The notes: a model not told the origin generated them from the letters alone. A stretch of DNA of 64,000 nt from CBIHON01 sp966211965 (GCA_966211965.1 CBIHON010000018.1:36111-100110); one strand, 5' to 3'. Counted from the first letter of the stretch, positions 47,291 through 57,185 are shown. Numbers and translations: made by a program.

Positions 47291-50200
47291 ATGAAGCAGT
47301 TACTGCTTGATTTGAACAAACTGGGTATCAAGCTGCGCGCGGAGGGCGGCGAGTTGCGCGTCAATGCGCCGCCCGGCGTATTGACCGAAGACCTGCGGCA
47401 AGCGCTGCGGCAGCACAAGGAGCAGATCGTGAAGCTGCTGCAATCGCCCGCTGTGGCGCAACAGCCCTTGCCGCTATTGACGCCGGACCCGGCCCGGCTG
47501 GCCGAAGCTTTTCCGCTGACCGAGCTGCAGCACGCCTATTGGCTGGGACGCGACAGTGCGATGGAAATGGGCAATGTCGCCACCCACTTGTATGTCGAAC
47601 TCGATTGCGCGGCGCTCGACGTGGCGCGCTTGAACGATGCCCTGTGCCGCATGATCGAGCGCCACGACATGCTGCGCGCGGTAGTCGGCGGCGACGGCAT
47701 GCAGCGTATCTTGCCAAGCGTGCCGCGCTATCGGATCATGCAGACGGACGTATCGGCGGCATCGCCGGAGGCGGCGCAAAGCGCGGTGATGGAAACCCGC
47801 GACGCCTTGTCGCATCAGGTGTTGAAAGCAGATCAATGGCCGCTGTTCGATATCCGCGCCACGCTCTTGCCGGCCGAACGGGTGCGCCTGCACGTCAGCC
47901 TGGACTTGCTGATCCTGGATGCATGGAGCATCTTCCTGTTTTTCAAGGAATGGCATCAGCTCTACCAGCAGCCGCAAACCGTACAAGAGAAGTTCGAACT
48001 CTCCTTTCGCGACTACGTGTTGGCCGAGCAGGGTCTGCAGCAATCGGAATCGCATCGTCGCGCCCACGCTTACTGGATGCAGCGGGTCGAGACGCTGCCG
48101 GCGGCGCCGGAATTGCCCCTGCGCGCCGAACTGTCGGCACGCCGGTCTCCGCGCTTCAGCCGGCGCGAGGCGCGGCTGGAAAAATCGCGTTGGGCCAAGC
48201 TGCGCAGCAGTGCGCGCGACAAGGGCTTGACGCCTTCCGGCCTGCTGCTGGCAGCTTATTCGGAAGTCCTGGCGCGCTGGAGCGCAACCCCGCATTTCAC
48301 GGTGAACGTGACCGTCTCCAACCGCCTGCCTTTGCATCCGCAGGTCAACAGCCTGCTGGGCGATTTCACTTCGCTTGTGATGCAGGAAGTCGATTTGCGC
48401 GATGCGGATTCCAGCTTCCTGGAACGAGCGCGCCGCACGCAACAGCAATTCCTGACCGACATGGAGCACCGTGAAGTCAGCGGCGTCACCGTGATGCGCG
48501 AGTGGGCCAAGCGGCGCGGCATTTCGCTGCAGGCGGCGATGCCGGTGGTGTTTTCCAGCGGCCTGATCTGGAGCGGCGATGAAGAGCCGGGCGATCTCGA
48601 ACAGTTCGGAAAGAAGGTTTACAGCGTCAGCCAGACTTCGCAGGTGTGGCTCGATCATCACGTGATGGAACTCAACGGCGACCTGGTCTTCATCTGGGAT
48701 GCGGCCGATGCGGTGTTCGAGGACGGCGTGCTGGACGCGATGTTTGCTTCCTACTGCAAGCTGATCGAGCGCCTGGCCGATGACGCCGCGGTGTGGGACC
48801 GCCGCGACATCGTAGCCTTGCCGGACGAGATGCAGGAGCGCCGTGAAGCAGCCAACCGCACCGAGGCGCATTTGCCGCAGCAACGCCTGCATGCCGGCTT
48901 CGTCGGCAACGCCCTGCGCAATCCGCAAGCGCCCGCCGTCCTGTCGCCGGCGCGCACGTTGCGCTACGGCGAACTGCTGGCCGAAAGCGCGGCCGTTGCA
49001 GACTGGCTGATCCAGTCCGGAGTACAAGCCGGGCAGCCGGTGGCGGTGGTGATGCGCAAAGGCTGGGAACAGGTGGTTGCGGTGTACGGCATCCTGCTGG
49101 CCGGCGCGGCCTATATGCCGATCGACGCCGACTTGCCGGCCAAGCGTCAGCTCGACCTGTTGCGCATCGGTGAAGTCAGGCAGGTATTGACCCAGCCCGG
49201 CGCGGCGCGCGACGAGCTCAATACCGACGAGTGGGCCATCCATACCGTGCGCCCCGGCGCAGGCGCGGCATACGGCGCCAAGCATGCTGCCTCGCTGGAA
49301 GGCGCGCTGGATCAACTGGCCTATGTGATTTTCACCTCCGGCACCACCGGCGTGCCGAAGGGGGTGATGATCGATCATCGCGGCGTGGCCAACACGATCG
49401 AACACATCAACCGCATGTACCGGGTCGGGGCGCAAGATCGCGTGCTGGCGGTGTCGTCGCTCAGTTTCGATCTGTCGGTGTACGACATCTTCGGCTTGCT
49501 CGATGCGGGCGGCGCGCTGGTGCTGCCCGATTACCGCAAAGGCCATGATCCGATTCATTGGCGCGACCTGATCGTCGAACATCAGGTGACATTGTGGAAT
49601 TCGGCGCCGCAATTGATGCGCATGCTGATGGACAGTTTCTTCCCCGGCGAAGAGGAAGAGGCGCCGCTGCGCACCGTGCTGCTGTCCGGTGATTTCATCC
49701 CGCTGGATCTGCCGCGGCGCATACGCGCTCGTTATCCGCAAGCCGAGGTGGTGAGCCTGGGCGGCGCGACCGAAGCCTCGATCTGGTCGATCCATTACCC
49801 GGTGCACGAGGTGGCGCCCGGGTGGACCAGCATCCCCTACGGGAAGGCTTTGCCGAACCAGTCCATGTGGGTTCTCGATTCCGCGTTCCGGCCTTGTCCC
49901 GACCAGGTGAAGGGCCGCATCCATATCGGCGGCATCGGACTGGCCATCGGTTATTGGCGTGATGCCGACAAGACGGCGGCGCGCTTCGTCATCAATCCGC
50001 ACAACGGTGAACGGCTGTACGACACCGGCGACCTGGGACGTTATGCGGCCGACGGCAATATCGTGATCCTGGGTCGTGACGACGGCCAGATCAAGATCCG
50101 CGGCCACCGCGTCGAACTGGGCGAGATCGAGGCGGTGCTGCGCCAGCATCCGGCTGTCCGGCAGGCGATCGTGGTGCCGACCGCGGCTGCGGCGGAGAGC

Positions 50201-52012
50201 CGGCAATTGTTGGCCTATGTCGAATTCGGCAGCGCCGATGCCGCCTCGCATGGCACGGCGGACAGGGCGGCGCAGCAGCTCGCCGCCTACCATCCAGACG
50301 CCCAGGCAATGAAGGCTTATCTCGCCGAGCGGCTGCCGGACTACATGGTGCCGCGTACCGTCGTGGCGCTGGATGCGATCCCGGTTTCGGCCAATGGCAA
50401 GATCGATTACAAGGCTTTACCGGTGGTGGAAGAGGATGTCGCGCAAAACCGCGCACGGGTTCTGCCGCGCAATGCGGCAGAACAAGCCATTTTCGATGCC
50501 TGGTCGCGCGTGATCACCGGCATCGATATCGGCGTCACCGACAATTTCTTCGAGCTGGGCGGCGACTCGGTGCTGGCGACGCAACTGGTGCGCGAGTTGA
50601 ATGCGAGCATGCCTTTCCAACTGGAGATGCACGAGCTGTTTGAAAACCTGACGATCGAAATGCTGGCAGCCTTGTATCAAAGCCGCGCCGAAGCGGCGGA
50701 AGCCGAGATCGAGACGACATCGGCTGTCGTCCCGCTGCGCAAGAACGAGCCTCAAGCCGAGGAGCAGACGGCGATTCTGGCGGACGTAGACAAGGCCGTC
50801 GCCTCCTTCGACGAGATCGATTTCAGCGGCATGCCGGCACCGTCACCGGCCGCGCCGCGGGCGCTGCTGCTGACCGGCGGCACCGGTTGGGTCGGCGCCC
50901 AGGTGCTGGCGCAATTGCTGACCGCTACGTCGGCGCAGGTCTATTGCCTGGTGCGCGCCGCCGACAAGGCCGCCGGCCGCCAGCGCCTGATCGACAACCT
51001 GCTGCAGTGCGGCGTCGATCTGGCGGCATCGTGGGGCGAGCGCATCGTGCCGGTCTGCGGCGATTTGAGCGCGCCTGCGCTGGGCCTTTGCGCCGCCGAT
51101 TGGAGCCGGCTGGCACAGTCGGTCGACGCGATCTACCACCTCGGCGCATCGGTCAATGTGCTTGCCGACTATGCGACGCATAGCAAGGTCAACGTCACGC
51201 CGCTTGCCGCGCTGGTGCGGCTCGCGGCCGAAGATCACCGGAAGGCAGTGTTCTTCCTCTCGCCCATGACGGTATGCCGGCGCCACATCGAGGGCCGCTT
51301 GCAGGTGCTTGCCGAGGAACGCGGGCACGGCAATCCGGACGGCTTGCTGACCGGCTATGCGCAATCGAAATGGGCTGCCGAGCAGGTGCTGCTGGCGGCG
51401 GCCGAGCGCGGGTTGCCGGTCACGATTTATCGCACGTCGCATGCATTGCCGACTGCCGGCAAAGGGCTGGCGAAAGCCAACGACAGTTACGGCAGCGTGT
51501 TGAAAACGGCATGCGCCGCGGGCGTGGTCCCGGCCTGGGCCGATTCGAAGCTGCATGGCGTGCCGACGGATACGCTCGCGCGTCTGCTGGTTGAAGATTC
51601 GCTTGCGGCCGACGGGCAAGGCCGCGTCGTGCACATCGAGAACCGCGACCCGCTCAGCCTGCAAGCCTTGCTTGGCTTGATCTTGGGCGATGGCGAAAAC
51701 GCCGCATGCGTGCCGTTGGAAGAATGGAAGTTGCGTTGCATCGCTGCGGCGGAAGATCTGCCCGGCGAAGATGCGGCGCTGGCCCGCATGCTGTTCACAC
51801 GGCGCGCCGTGGGTAGTGCGGTGGAGAACATGTTCAGCGAGCATGTGTTCGAGACGCAGGGCTTTGAACGCAGCGGGCAGGGGGCGAAGCTGGAGGGGTT
51901 GACGCCGGCGAGTTATTGGGAGGGGGTTGCGGCCAGGGCCGGGTGGGATGAGTTGGCGGCGCGGGGGGATGGCGATGGCGGCGTAGCTGCATTGAGGTAT
52001 GCGGATTCTTGA
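47291..52012 (+). CDS. NRPS module: docking-Cy-A(Cys)-T-reductase
   Basis: 1573 aa from the ATG at 47291 (GGAGA upstream). TubC-like docking domain (1-52), heterocyclization domain with D205-LLIL-D210-AWS213 (DxxxxDxxS intact), A domain about 540-1030 with pocket read D-L-Y-N-L-S-L-I-W-K (the cysteine code), T domain Ser1093 (LGGDSVL) and a C-terminal thioester reductase (about 1185-1573: TGGTGWVG, Tyr1356 and Lys1360 in GYAQSKW). It would form a thiazoline from Cys and release it as an aldehyde (or alcohol). It may act after or instead of the upstream TE-ending module; both share the same kind of docking domain, so either could accept the PKS chain. Confidence 0.92.
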   Translation: MKQLLLDLNKLGIKLRAEGGELRVNAPPGVLTEDLRQALRQHKEQIVKLLQSPAVAQQPLPLLTPDPARLAEAFPLTELQHAYWLGRDSAMEMGNVATHLYVELDCAALDVARLNDALCRMIERHDMLRAVVGGDGMQRILPSVPRYRIMQTDVSAASPEAAQSAVMETRDALSHQVLKADQWPLFDIRATLLPAERVRLHVSLDLLILDAWSIFLFFKEWHQLYQQPQTVQEKFELSFRDYVLAEQGLQQSESHRRAHAYWMQRVETLPAAPELPLRAELSARRSPRFSRREARLEKSRWAKLRSSARDKGLTPSGLLLAAYSEVLARWSATPHFTVNVTVSNRLPLHPQVNSLLGDFTSLVMQEVDLRDADSSFLERARRTQQQFLTDMEHREVSGVTVMREWAKRRGISLQAAMPVVFSSGLIWSGDEEPGDLEQFGKKVYSVSQTSQVWLDHHVMELNGDLVFIWDAADAVFEDGVLDAMFASYCKLIERLADDAAVWDRRDIVALPDEMQERREAANRTEAHLPQQRLHAGFVGNALRNPQAPAVLSPARTLRYGELLAESAAVADWLIQSGVQAGQPVAVVMRKGWEQVVAVYGILLAGAAYMPIDADLPAKRQLDLLRIGEVRQVLTQPGAARDELNTDEWAIHTVRPGAGAAYGAKHAASLEGALDQLAYVIFTSGTTGVPKGVMIDHRGVANTIEHINRMYRVGAQDRVLAVSSLSFDLSVYDIFGLLDAGGALVLPDYRKGHDPIHWRDLIVEHQVTLWNSAPQLMRMLMDSFFPGEEEEAPLRTVLLSGDFIPLDLPRRIRARYPQAEVVSLGGATEASIWSIHYPVHEVAPGWTSIPYGKALPNQSMWVLDSAFRPCPDQVKGRIHIGGIGLAIGYWRDADKTAARFVINPHNGERLYDTGDLGRYAADGNIVILGRDDGQIKIRGHRVELGEIEAVLRQHPAVRQAIVVPTAAAAESRQLLAYVEFGSADAASHGTADRAAQQLAAYHPDAQAMKAYLAERLPDYMVPRTVVALDAIPVSANGKIDYKALPVVEEDVAQNRARVLPRNAAEQAIFDAWSRVITGIDIGVTDNFFELGGDSVLATQLVRELNASMPFQLEMHELFENLTIEMLAALYQSRAEAAEAEIETTSAVVPLRKNEPQAEEQTAILADVDKAVASFDEIDFSGMPAPSPAAPRALLLTGGTGWVGAQVLAQLLTATSAQVYCLVRAADKAAGRQRLIDNLLQCGVDLAASWGERIVPVCGDLSAPALGLCAADWSRLAQSVDAIYHLGASVNVLADYATHSKVNVTPLAALVRLAAEDHRKAVFFLSPMTVCRRHIEGRLQVLAEERGHGNPDGLLTGYAQSKWAAEQVLLAAAERGLPVTIYRTSHALPTAGKGLAKANDSYGSVLKTACAAGVVPAWADSKLHGVPTDTLARLLVEDSLAADGQGRVVHIENRDPLSLQALLGLILGDGENAACVPLEEWKLRCIAAAEDLPGEDAALARMLFTRRAVGSAVENMFSEHVFETQGFERSGQGAKLEGLTPASYWEGVAARAGWDELAARGDGDGGVAALRYADS

Positions 52013-52039
52013 GTGGTTTCCTCTCGCTTCAGGTATGGG

Positions 52040-52069
52040 GCTCCCTCTCCCGGCAGCGGGAGAGGGAGC
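52040..52069. repeat. GC-rich perfect inverted repeat after the NRPS genes
   Basis: A 13-bp perfect inverted repeat (GCTCCCTCTCCCG / CGGGAGAGGGAGC) with a 4-base loop, 27 bases after the NRPS stop. It may act as an mRNA-stabilising or attenuating hairpin within the operon. No T-run follows. Confidence 0.7.
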
Positions 52070-52171
52070 TTGGCGAGCAATCATTACGCGGTCAAAAAAC
52101 TTTTGACGACCTGCTTAGCCGCTGAAATGTAGAAAAGACTCCACCAGCAATTAAACCCAAAGACCAGATCC

Positions 52172-53779
52172 ATGCAAACCAAGCAAACCCATTTTCCCGA
52201 ACGCTACGACGTCCTGATCGTCGGCGCCGGCTCAACCGGCGCCGTCATGGCCAGCCGCCTGAGCGAAGACCCCGGGCGCCGCGTCCTGCTGCTGGAAGCC
52301 GGTCCCGATGGCCCGGCCGTCGAGGCGATGAACGCAGCCATCCGCAACGCCAACCAGCCCGCGGTCGTGCCCGGCCTGAACTGGAAAATCCACACCCACA
52401 TCAAGGGCAGCAACCGCGGCAACCCGCAAGCCGCGCGCGGCATCGCCAGCACCTTCGATTACGAGGCCGGCAAAGTGGTGGGCGGGTCGTCCGCCATCAA
52501 CGCAGTGCAAGCCTTGCGCGGCATGCCTTTCGATTACGACGCATGGGCCGCCGAGTGCGGCGCCGGCTGGTCCTGGGACGAGGTCCTGCCTTACTTCCGC
52601 AAGCTGGAGGACGACCCGATCGGCTGTCCCAGCCTGCACGGGCGCGGCGGGCCGATGCCGATCCGGCGCGAACGCAGGGAAGATCTGACGACCCTGCAGG
52701 CGGCATTGATGGATGCCTGCGTCGCCAACCGCTTCGCCGAAATCGACGACCACAACGATCCCGCCACGAGCGGCGTCGGCGTGATCCCGAAAAATGTGGT
52801 GGACGGCGTGCGCATGTCGACCGCGCTCACTTATCTGCCGCCGGCACGGCGCCGGCCCAACCTGACGATCGCCGGCGGCGCCCACGTGCATCGCCTGCTG
52901 TGGAACGGCACGGCGCGCTGCGAAGGCGTGGAAGTGGAGATCGACGGCGAATTGCTGCAGATCTTCGCCGACAAAGTCATTCTCTGCGCCGGCGCGATGA
53001 GCACGCCGGCCATCCTGATGCGCTCCGGCATCGGTAACCCGGACCTGCTCGCACCGCTCGGCATCAAGGTGAGGAGCGCGCTCAAAGGCGTCGGCGAAAA
53101 CCTGATGGACCATCCGGTCGTCGGCATCTGGGGCATCCCGAAAGCCGGCGCCTGCACGCTGGGCGAACCGCTGCGGCAGACGCTGCTGCGCTATTCGTCG
53201 AGCATGTCCGGCTACCGCAACGATATGCACATTTGCATGATGGCGGGCATCGACGTGCGCGAAATGTTCCCCAAGCTGGCCGCAACTTCATCGGCGCCGA
53301 CCATCGCCGGTATCACCGCCTGCTTCAATAAATCGACCTCGCGCGGCCATGTGCGGATCACCTCGTCCGATCCGCATGCCAAGCCGCAGGTGTCGATCAA
53401 CTGTCTCGGCGACAAAGGCGATATCGCACCGCTCAAGGAAGGCGTGCGGCTGGCTTGGCAGCTGTTGCAGCATCAGCCGCTCGGTTCTCGCTTCGAACAG
53501 ATCCTGGCGTGGACCGGCGGCATGATCCAGTCCGAGGTGGCATTGGAGCGCGCGGTCACCACCTTCGTGCGGCCCAGTGCCCATGCCTGCGGTTCGGCGC
53601 GGATGGGCGGTTCGCCGGAGCGCGGCGCGGTGGTCGATGGGCAAGGCCGGGTGTACGGCACCGACCATCTTTGGGTCGCCGATGCTTCCATCATGCCGTC
53701 GATTCCGAGTGCGCCGACTCACCTCACGAGCCTGATGATCGCCGAGAAGCTGGCGGCTGATTTTCGCCGGGGGAATTGA
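52172..53779 (+). CDS. GMC-family FAD oxidoreductase 1
   Basis: 535 aa. FAD-binding VGAGSTGAVMASRLS near residue 17, the GMC signature GGSSAINAVQALRG near 110, ILCAGAMSTPAILMRSG near 270, and the C-terminal substrate domain with AHACGSARMG, which keeps the catalytic His. The choline-dehydrogenase-like fold oxidises alcohols or related groups. Next to an NRPS that ends in a reductase, it could oxidise the released aldehyde or alcohol, or tailor the thiazoline ring (inference). It ends 2 bases before the type II thioesterase start. Confidence 0.9.
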   Translation: MQTKQTHFPERYDVLIVGAGSTGAVMASRLSEDPGRRVLLLEAGPDGPAVEAMNAAIRNANQPAVVPGLNWKIHTHIKGSNRGNPQAARGIASTFDYEAGKVVGGSSAINAVQALRGMPFDYDAWAAECGAGWSWDEVLPYFRKLEDDPIGCPSLHGRGGPMPIRRERREDLTTLQAALMDACVANRFAEIDDHNDPATSGVGVIPKNVVDGVRMSTALTYLPPARRRPNLTIAGGAHVHRLLWNGTARCEGVEVEIDGELLQIFADKVILCAGAMSTPAILMRSGIGNPDLLAPLGIKVRSALKGVGENLMDHPVVGIWGIPKAGACTLGEPLRQTLLRYSSSMSGYRNDMHICMMAGIDVREMFPKLAATSSAPTIAGITACFNKSTSRGHVRITSSDPHAKPQVSINCLGDKGDIAPLKEGVRLAWQLLQHQPLGSRFEQILAWTGGMIQSEVALERAVTTFVRPSAHACGSARMGGSPERGAVVDGQGRVYGTDHLWVADASIMPSIPSAPTHLTSLMIAEKLAADFRRGN

Positions 53780-53781
53780 CG

Positions 53782-54570
53782 ATGCACGGCACGACGCATA
53801 AAACGGTGCAAGCGCGCGGCAGTCTGCGGCGCTACGGCGGCGGTGCGCAGCCGCAGGCGCGGCTGGTGTGTTTTTCCTGGTGCGGTGCGGGCGCTTCCGT
53901 CTATCGCCGGCTGGCGCCCGGCCTGCCGCCGCATATCGAATTGCTCGCGGTCCAGTTGCCGGGCAGGGAAGAGCGCTTCGCCGAACAGCGGCTACGGCGC
54001 ATGGAGCAGATTGTCAGCCACTTGATCGACGAGTTGGCTGCAATGTCGGATCTGCCGCTGGTTCTGTTCGGCCATAGCATGGGTGCGATGGTTGCCTATG
54101 AAATGGCCTTGGCCTTGCAGGCGGCCGGGCGCGCACCGGCTGCACTGATCGTATCCGGCCATGCCGCGCCGCGCAGCCGGGAAGCCTCCAACCGCTGCTG
54201 GCATACCGCCGACGAAGACGCCTTCCTCGCCAATATCGCAGAACTGGGCGGCACGCCGTCAGATGTGCTGGCCGACCGGCAGATGATGGCGGCGCTGATC
54301 CCGCTGCTGAAAGCGGATTACGAGGTGCTGGAGACCTACACCCATCGCACGGACGCATCGTTGTCATGTCCGCTGTTCGCCTGCGCCGGCGAGAGCGACC
54401 GTGAAGTCACGCCCGACGGCCTGGCGGCCTGGCAGCGATTCTCCAGCGGTCCGTACCGGATGCACTGGTTCAGCGGCGGCCATTTTTACCTGTGCACGCA
54501 GCCGCGTGCGCTGACCAGGTGCCTGGAGCAATGGATAGGCGCGGCTCTCGGCACCGGCACTGATTTATGA
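53782..54570 (+). CDS. Type II thioesterase (editing)
   Basis: 262 aa from the ATG at 53782 (a TTG two codons earlier overlaps the previous stop). VCFSWCGAGASVYRRL at the start, VQLPGREERF, nucleophile Ser in FGHSMGAMVAYE, catalytic Asp in CAGESDREVTP and His in FSGGHFYL: the complete triad, in contrast with the upstream paralogue at 32563. It removes aberrant acyl groups from carrier proteins of the PKS and NRPSs. The stop overlaps the next start (ATGA). Confidence 0.92.
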   Translation: MHGTTHKTVQARGSLRRYGGGAQPQARLVCFSWCGAGASVYRRLAPGLPPHIELLAVQLPGREERFAEQRLRRMEQIVSHLIDELAAMSDLPLVLFGHSMGAMVAYEMALALQAAGRAPAALIVSGHAAPRSREASNRCWHTADEDAFLANIAELGGTPSDVLADRQMMAALIPLLKADYEVLETYTHRTDASLSCPLFACAGESDREVTPDGLAAWQRFSSGPYRMHWFSGGHFYLCTQPRALTRCLEQWIGAALGTGTDL

Positions 54571-56279
54571 ACACTTCTATCGAAACGCTCAAGCTTTCAA
54601 ACATGAATTCAAATCAACCATGGGACGACGTGATCGTCGGCGCCGGTTCCTCGGGCGCGGTGCTGGCGAGCCGCTTGTCGGAACAACCCGGCCGCCGTGT
54701 GCTGCTGCTGGAAGCCGGCCCCGACTTCGCGCAGACGGAACAGATCCCCGCTGCACTCAAGGACGCGCGGGCGCCGGTGATGCAAGGCTATAACTGGAAT
54801 TTCTCGGCGTATCTGCGCAGCAGCGGGCTGTTCCAGAATCTGCTGCAGTCGGCCGGCATGCTGGCCGTCGCGCCGCGCGACATGTTTTCCGCGGCAAAGG
54901 CGGCACTGCGGGCACCGCAGCCTTTGGCCGCGACGCTGCAGCAGTTTCCGTATTTTCTCGGCAAGGTGGTGGGCGGCTCGTCCGCCGTCAACGGCGCGAT
55001 TGCCTTGCGCGGATTGGAACAGGATTTCGCGCGTTGGGCGGCGCTGGGCAACGATGCCTGGAGCTGGGAGCAGGTTTTGCCCTTCTATAAAAAAATCGAA
55101 TGCGACCGTGATTTCGAAGGCGCGGCGCACGGCAGGCAGGGACCGGTGCCGGTGGCGCGCGCCAAGGAATCGGAATTGCACGAACTGCAGGCGGCATTCC
55201 GCGATGCCTGCCGCAGCGCCGGATTGCCCGACGTCGCGGACATGAACGATTCGTCCACGGCTGGAGTCGGGCTGGTACCTAGCAATAGCGTCGACCATGT
55301 CCGCATCTCCAGCGCGATCGCCTATCTGGCGGTCGCCAGGACGCGGCCGAACCTGAGCGTGCAGGGCGGCTGCACGGTCAACCGCGTATTGCTGGATGGG
55401 CGCCGCGCGGTCGGGGTCGAGCTGTTGCATGCGGATGGCAGCCGCCAAAGCATTTTTGGCAAGCGCATCACACTGTGCGCAGGCGCGATCAATACGCCGC
55501 CTATCCTGCTGCGTTCCGGAATCGGCAACGGCAAGCTGTGCCGTTCGCTGGACGTGCCGTCGGTGGCCGATCTGCCCGGCGTCGGAGAAAACCTGGCCGA
55601 TCATCCGGCCGTGATGCTGTGGATGACGCCGAAAGCTGGCGGCGGCCAGGAAGCGCAACTGTCGCACCAGGTGATGGCACGCGCCGCCAGCGGCGCAGGG
55701 CAGAGTCCTGACCTTAACCTGTTCGTGCTCAGCAATTTCGATACGCGCACCGTGCCCATGCTGAGCGAACTGCTGCAGACGCCGCGCGCCCATGCGATTT
55801 CGGTTGTGCTGACCGATCCGGCATCGCGCGGCCGCGTGTTTCTCGACTCGGCCGCGGCGGACGGCAAGCCGGTGATCGAACTCAACCTGGCTTCGGCGCC
55901 ACAGGACATCGAACGCTTGATGCATGGCGTGCGGCTGGCCTGGCGCATCGCACGCGCGGCGCCGATCGCTTCGCGCACGCAATCGGTGTTCTTGTGGAGC
56001 GACGCGATGATGAATAACGACAGCATGTTGAAGAGCGCCATCAACCGCTTCATCAACGCCACCTGGCACCCGGTCGGCACCGCGAAGATGGGGCCGGCCG
56101 ACGATCCGATGGCGGTGGTCGACCAGCATTGCCGGGTGCACCGGGTCGAAAACCTGCGCGTGGTCGATGCCTCGGTGATGCCGCTGATACCCGGGGCGCC
56201 CACCAACCTGAGCTGCATGATGCTGGCCGAGCGTGCGGCCGAATGGATGGCGTTGGAAGCCCAAACCGGCCATGCATGA
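54567..56279 (+). CDS. GMC-family FAD oxidoreductase 2
   Basis: 570 aa, a second GMC enzyme sharing the overall layout of the first but clearly divergent. VGAGSSGAVLASRLSE near residue 24, GGSSAVNGAIALRG near 137, LCAGAINTPPILLRSG, and HPVGTAKMG with the catalytic His near the end. An extra stretch of about 50 residues (about 75-125), rich in Ala and hydrophobics, is absent from GMC 1. It is translationally coupled to the thioesterase. Two tandem GMC enzymes suggest two oxidation steps or two substrates. Confidence 0.9.
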   Translation: MNTSIETLKLSNMNSNQPWDDVIVGAGSSGAVLASRLSEQPGRRVLLLEAGPDFAQTEQIPAALKDARAPVMQGYNWNFSAYLRSSGLFQNLLQSAGMLAVAPRDMFSAAKAALRAPQPLAATLQQFPYFLGKVVGGSSAVNGAIALRGLEQDFARWAALGNDAWSWEQVLPFYKKIECDRDFEGAAHGRQGPVPVARAKESELHELQAAFRDACRSAGLPDVADMNDSSTAGVGLVPSNSVDHVRISSAIAYLAVARTRPNLSVQGGCTVNRVLLDGRRAVGVELLHADGSRQSIFGKRITLCAGAINTPPILLRSGIGNGKLCRSLDVPSVADLPGVGENLADHPAVMLWMTPKAGGGQEAQLSHQVMARAASGAGQSPDLNLFVLSNFDTRTVPMLSELLQTPRAHAISVVLTDPASRGRVFLDSAAADGKPVIELNLASAPQDIERLMHGVRLAWRIARAAPIASRTQSVFLWSDAMMNNDSMLKSAINRFINATWHPVGTAKMGPADDPMAVVDQHCRVHRVENLRVVDASVMPLIPGAPTNLSCMMLAERAAEWMALEAQTGHA

Positions 56280-56306
56280 ATACCACAATGGATTTCTGGA
56301 GCAGCC

Positions 56307-57170
56307 ATGAACACTGAAAACATCCTTGCTTCTCCCTGCAAGCTCGTGACGCTGAGAGAAGCGCACGGCGACAGATGTCTGCCGCGCCCGCTCGACGCTG
56401 CCGACGATGTATGGCGCGGCATGCAGATTGCGGCAGCCGAAATCGCGGCGCGCGAACCGCTGCTGGCGCCGCGCCTGAGGCATAGCATCATCCGCAGGAA
56501 TTCCGCCGCTGAGATGCTGGCGGCAGTGCTGGCAAGGCGTCTTGGCGGCGCCGATATGCCGGAGGCCAAGGTGCGTGCGCTGATGCTGGAGGTGCTGAGC
56601 AAGGACAAGCGCGCTCTGGCCGACGCCAGCGCCGATCTCGACGCTTTCATGAACCGCGATCCGGCGTGCCCGCATCAACTGCACGTGCTGCTGAACTTGA
56701 AGGGCTTTCATGCGCTGCAAACCCACCGCGTGACGCATCATCTCTGGCTGCAGGGCCGGCACGAACTGGCCTCGATGCTGTCCAATCTCGGTTCGTTGGC
56801 GTTTGGCATCGATATTCATCCGGCCGCGCGCATTGCCGGCGGCGTGATGCTGGACCATGGACTGGGCATCGTGATCGGCGAGACCGCCGTGATCGAGGAA
56901 AACGTTTCGATCCTGCAAAACGTCACGCTGGGCGGCACCGGAAAGGACCGAGGAGACCGCCATCCGAAAATCCGCAGCGGCGTCATGATCGGCGCGGGCG
57001 CGACCATTCTCGGCAATATCGAAGTCGGCACGATGAGCAAGGTGGCGGCAGGTAGCGTGGTGCTCAAGGATGTGCCGCCGTACTCGACCGTGGCCGGCGT
57101 GCCGGCGCGGGTGGTGCGGCAGAACGGGGAGAATAATTTCCCGGCGTTTGAGATGAGGCAGACGATTTAA
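56307..57170 (+). CDS. cysE: Serine O-acetyltransferase
   Basis: 287 aa. CysE type: helical N-terminal domain with the His/Asp-bearing motif DPACPHQLHVLLNLKGFHALQTHR, then a hexapeptide left-handed beta-helix with LDHGLGIVIGETAVI, GGTGKDRGDRHPKI and the tail VPARVV. It makes O-acetylserine, the precursor of cysteine. Its place at the end of a cluster whose two A domains read as cysteine-activating strongly suggests a dedicated supply role. Confidence 0.92.
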   Translation: MNTENILASPCKLVTLREAHGDRCLPRPLDAADDVWRGMQIAAAEIAAREPLLAPRLRHSIIRRNSAAEMLAAVLARRLGGADMPEAKVRALMLEVLSKDKRALADASADLDAFMNRDPACPHQLHVLLNLKGFHALQTHRVTHHLWLQGRHELASMLSNLGSLAFGIDIHPAARIAGGVMLDHGLGIVIGETAVIEENVSILQNVTLGGTGKDRGDRHPKIRSGVMIGAGATILGNIEVGTMSKVAAGSVVLKDVPPYSTVAGVPARVVRQNGENNFPAFEMRQTI

Positions 57171-57185
57171 AGGTGGGACAAACCA

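Noticed and set aside
47474..50293. Long open frame on the minus strand opposite the second NRPS (939 codons)
   Set aside because: Lies antisense to a clear NRPS; translation is low-quality, rich in His/Arg/Gln with no domain. High G+C codon bias leaves such frames open.
35476..57170. Siderophore cluster of pyochelin/micacocidin type
   Set aside because: Cy and Cys modules fit, but no TonB receptor, transporter, salicylate synthase or iron box is seen, so siderophore function is not supported here.
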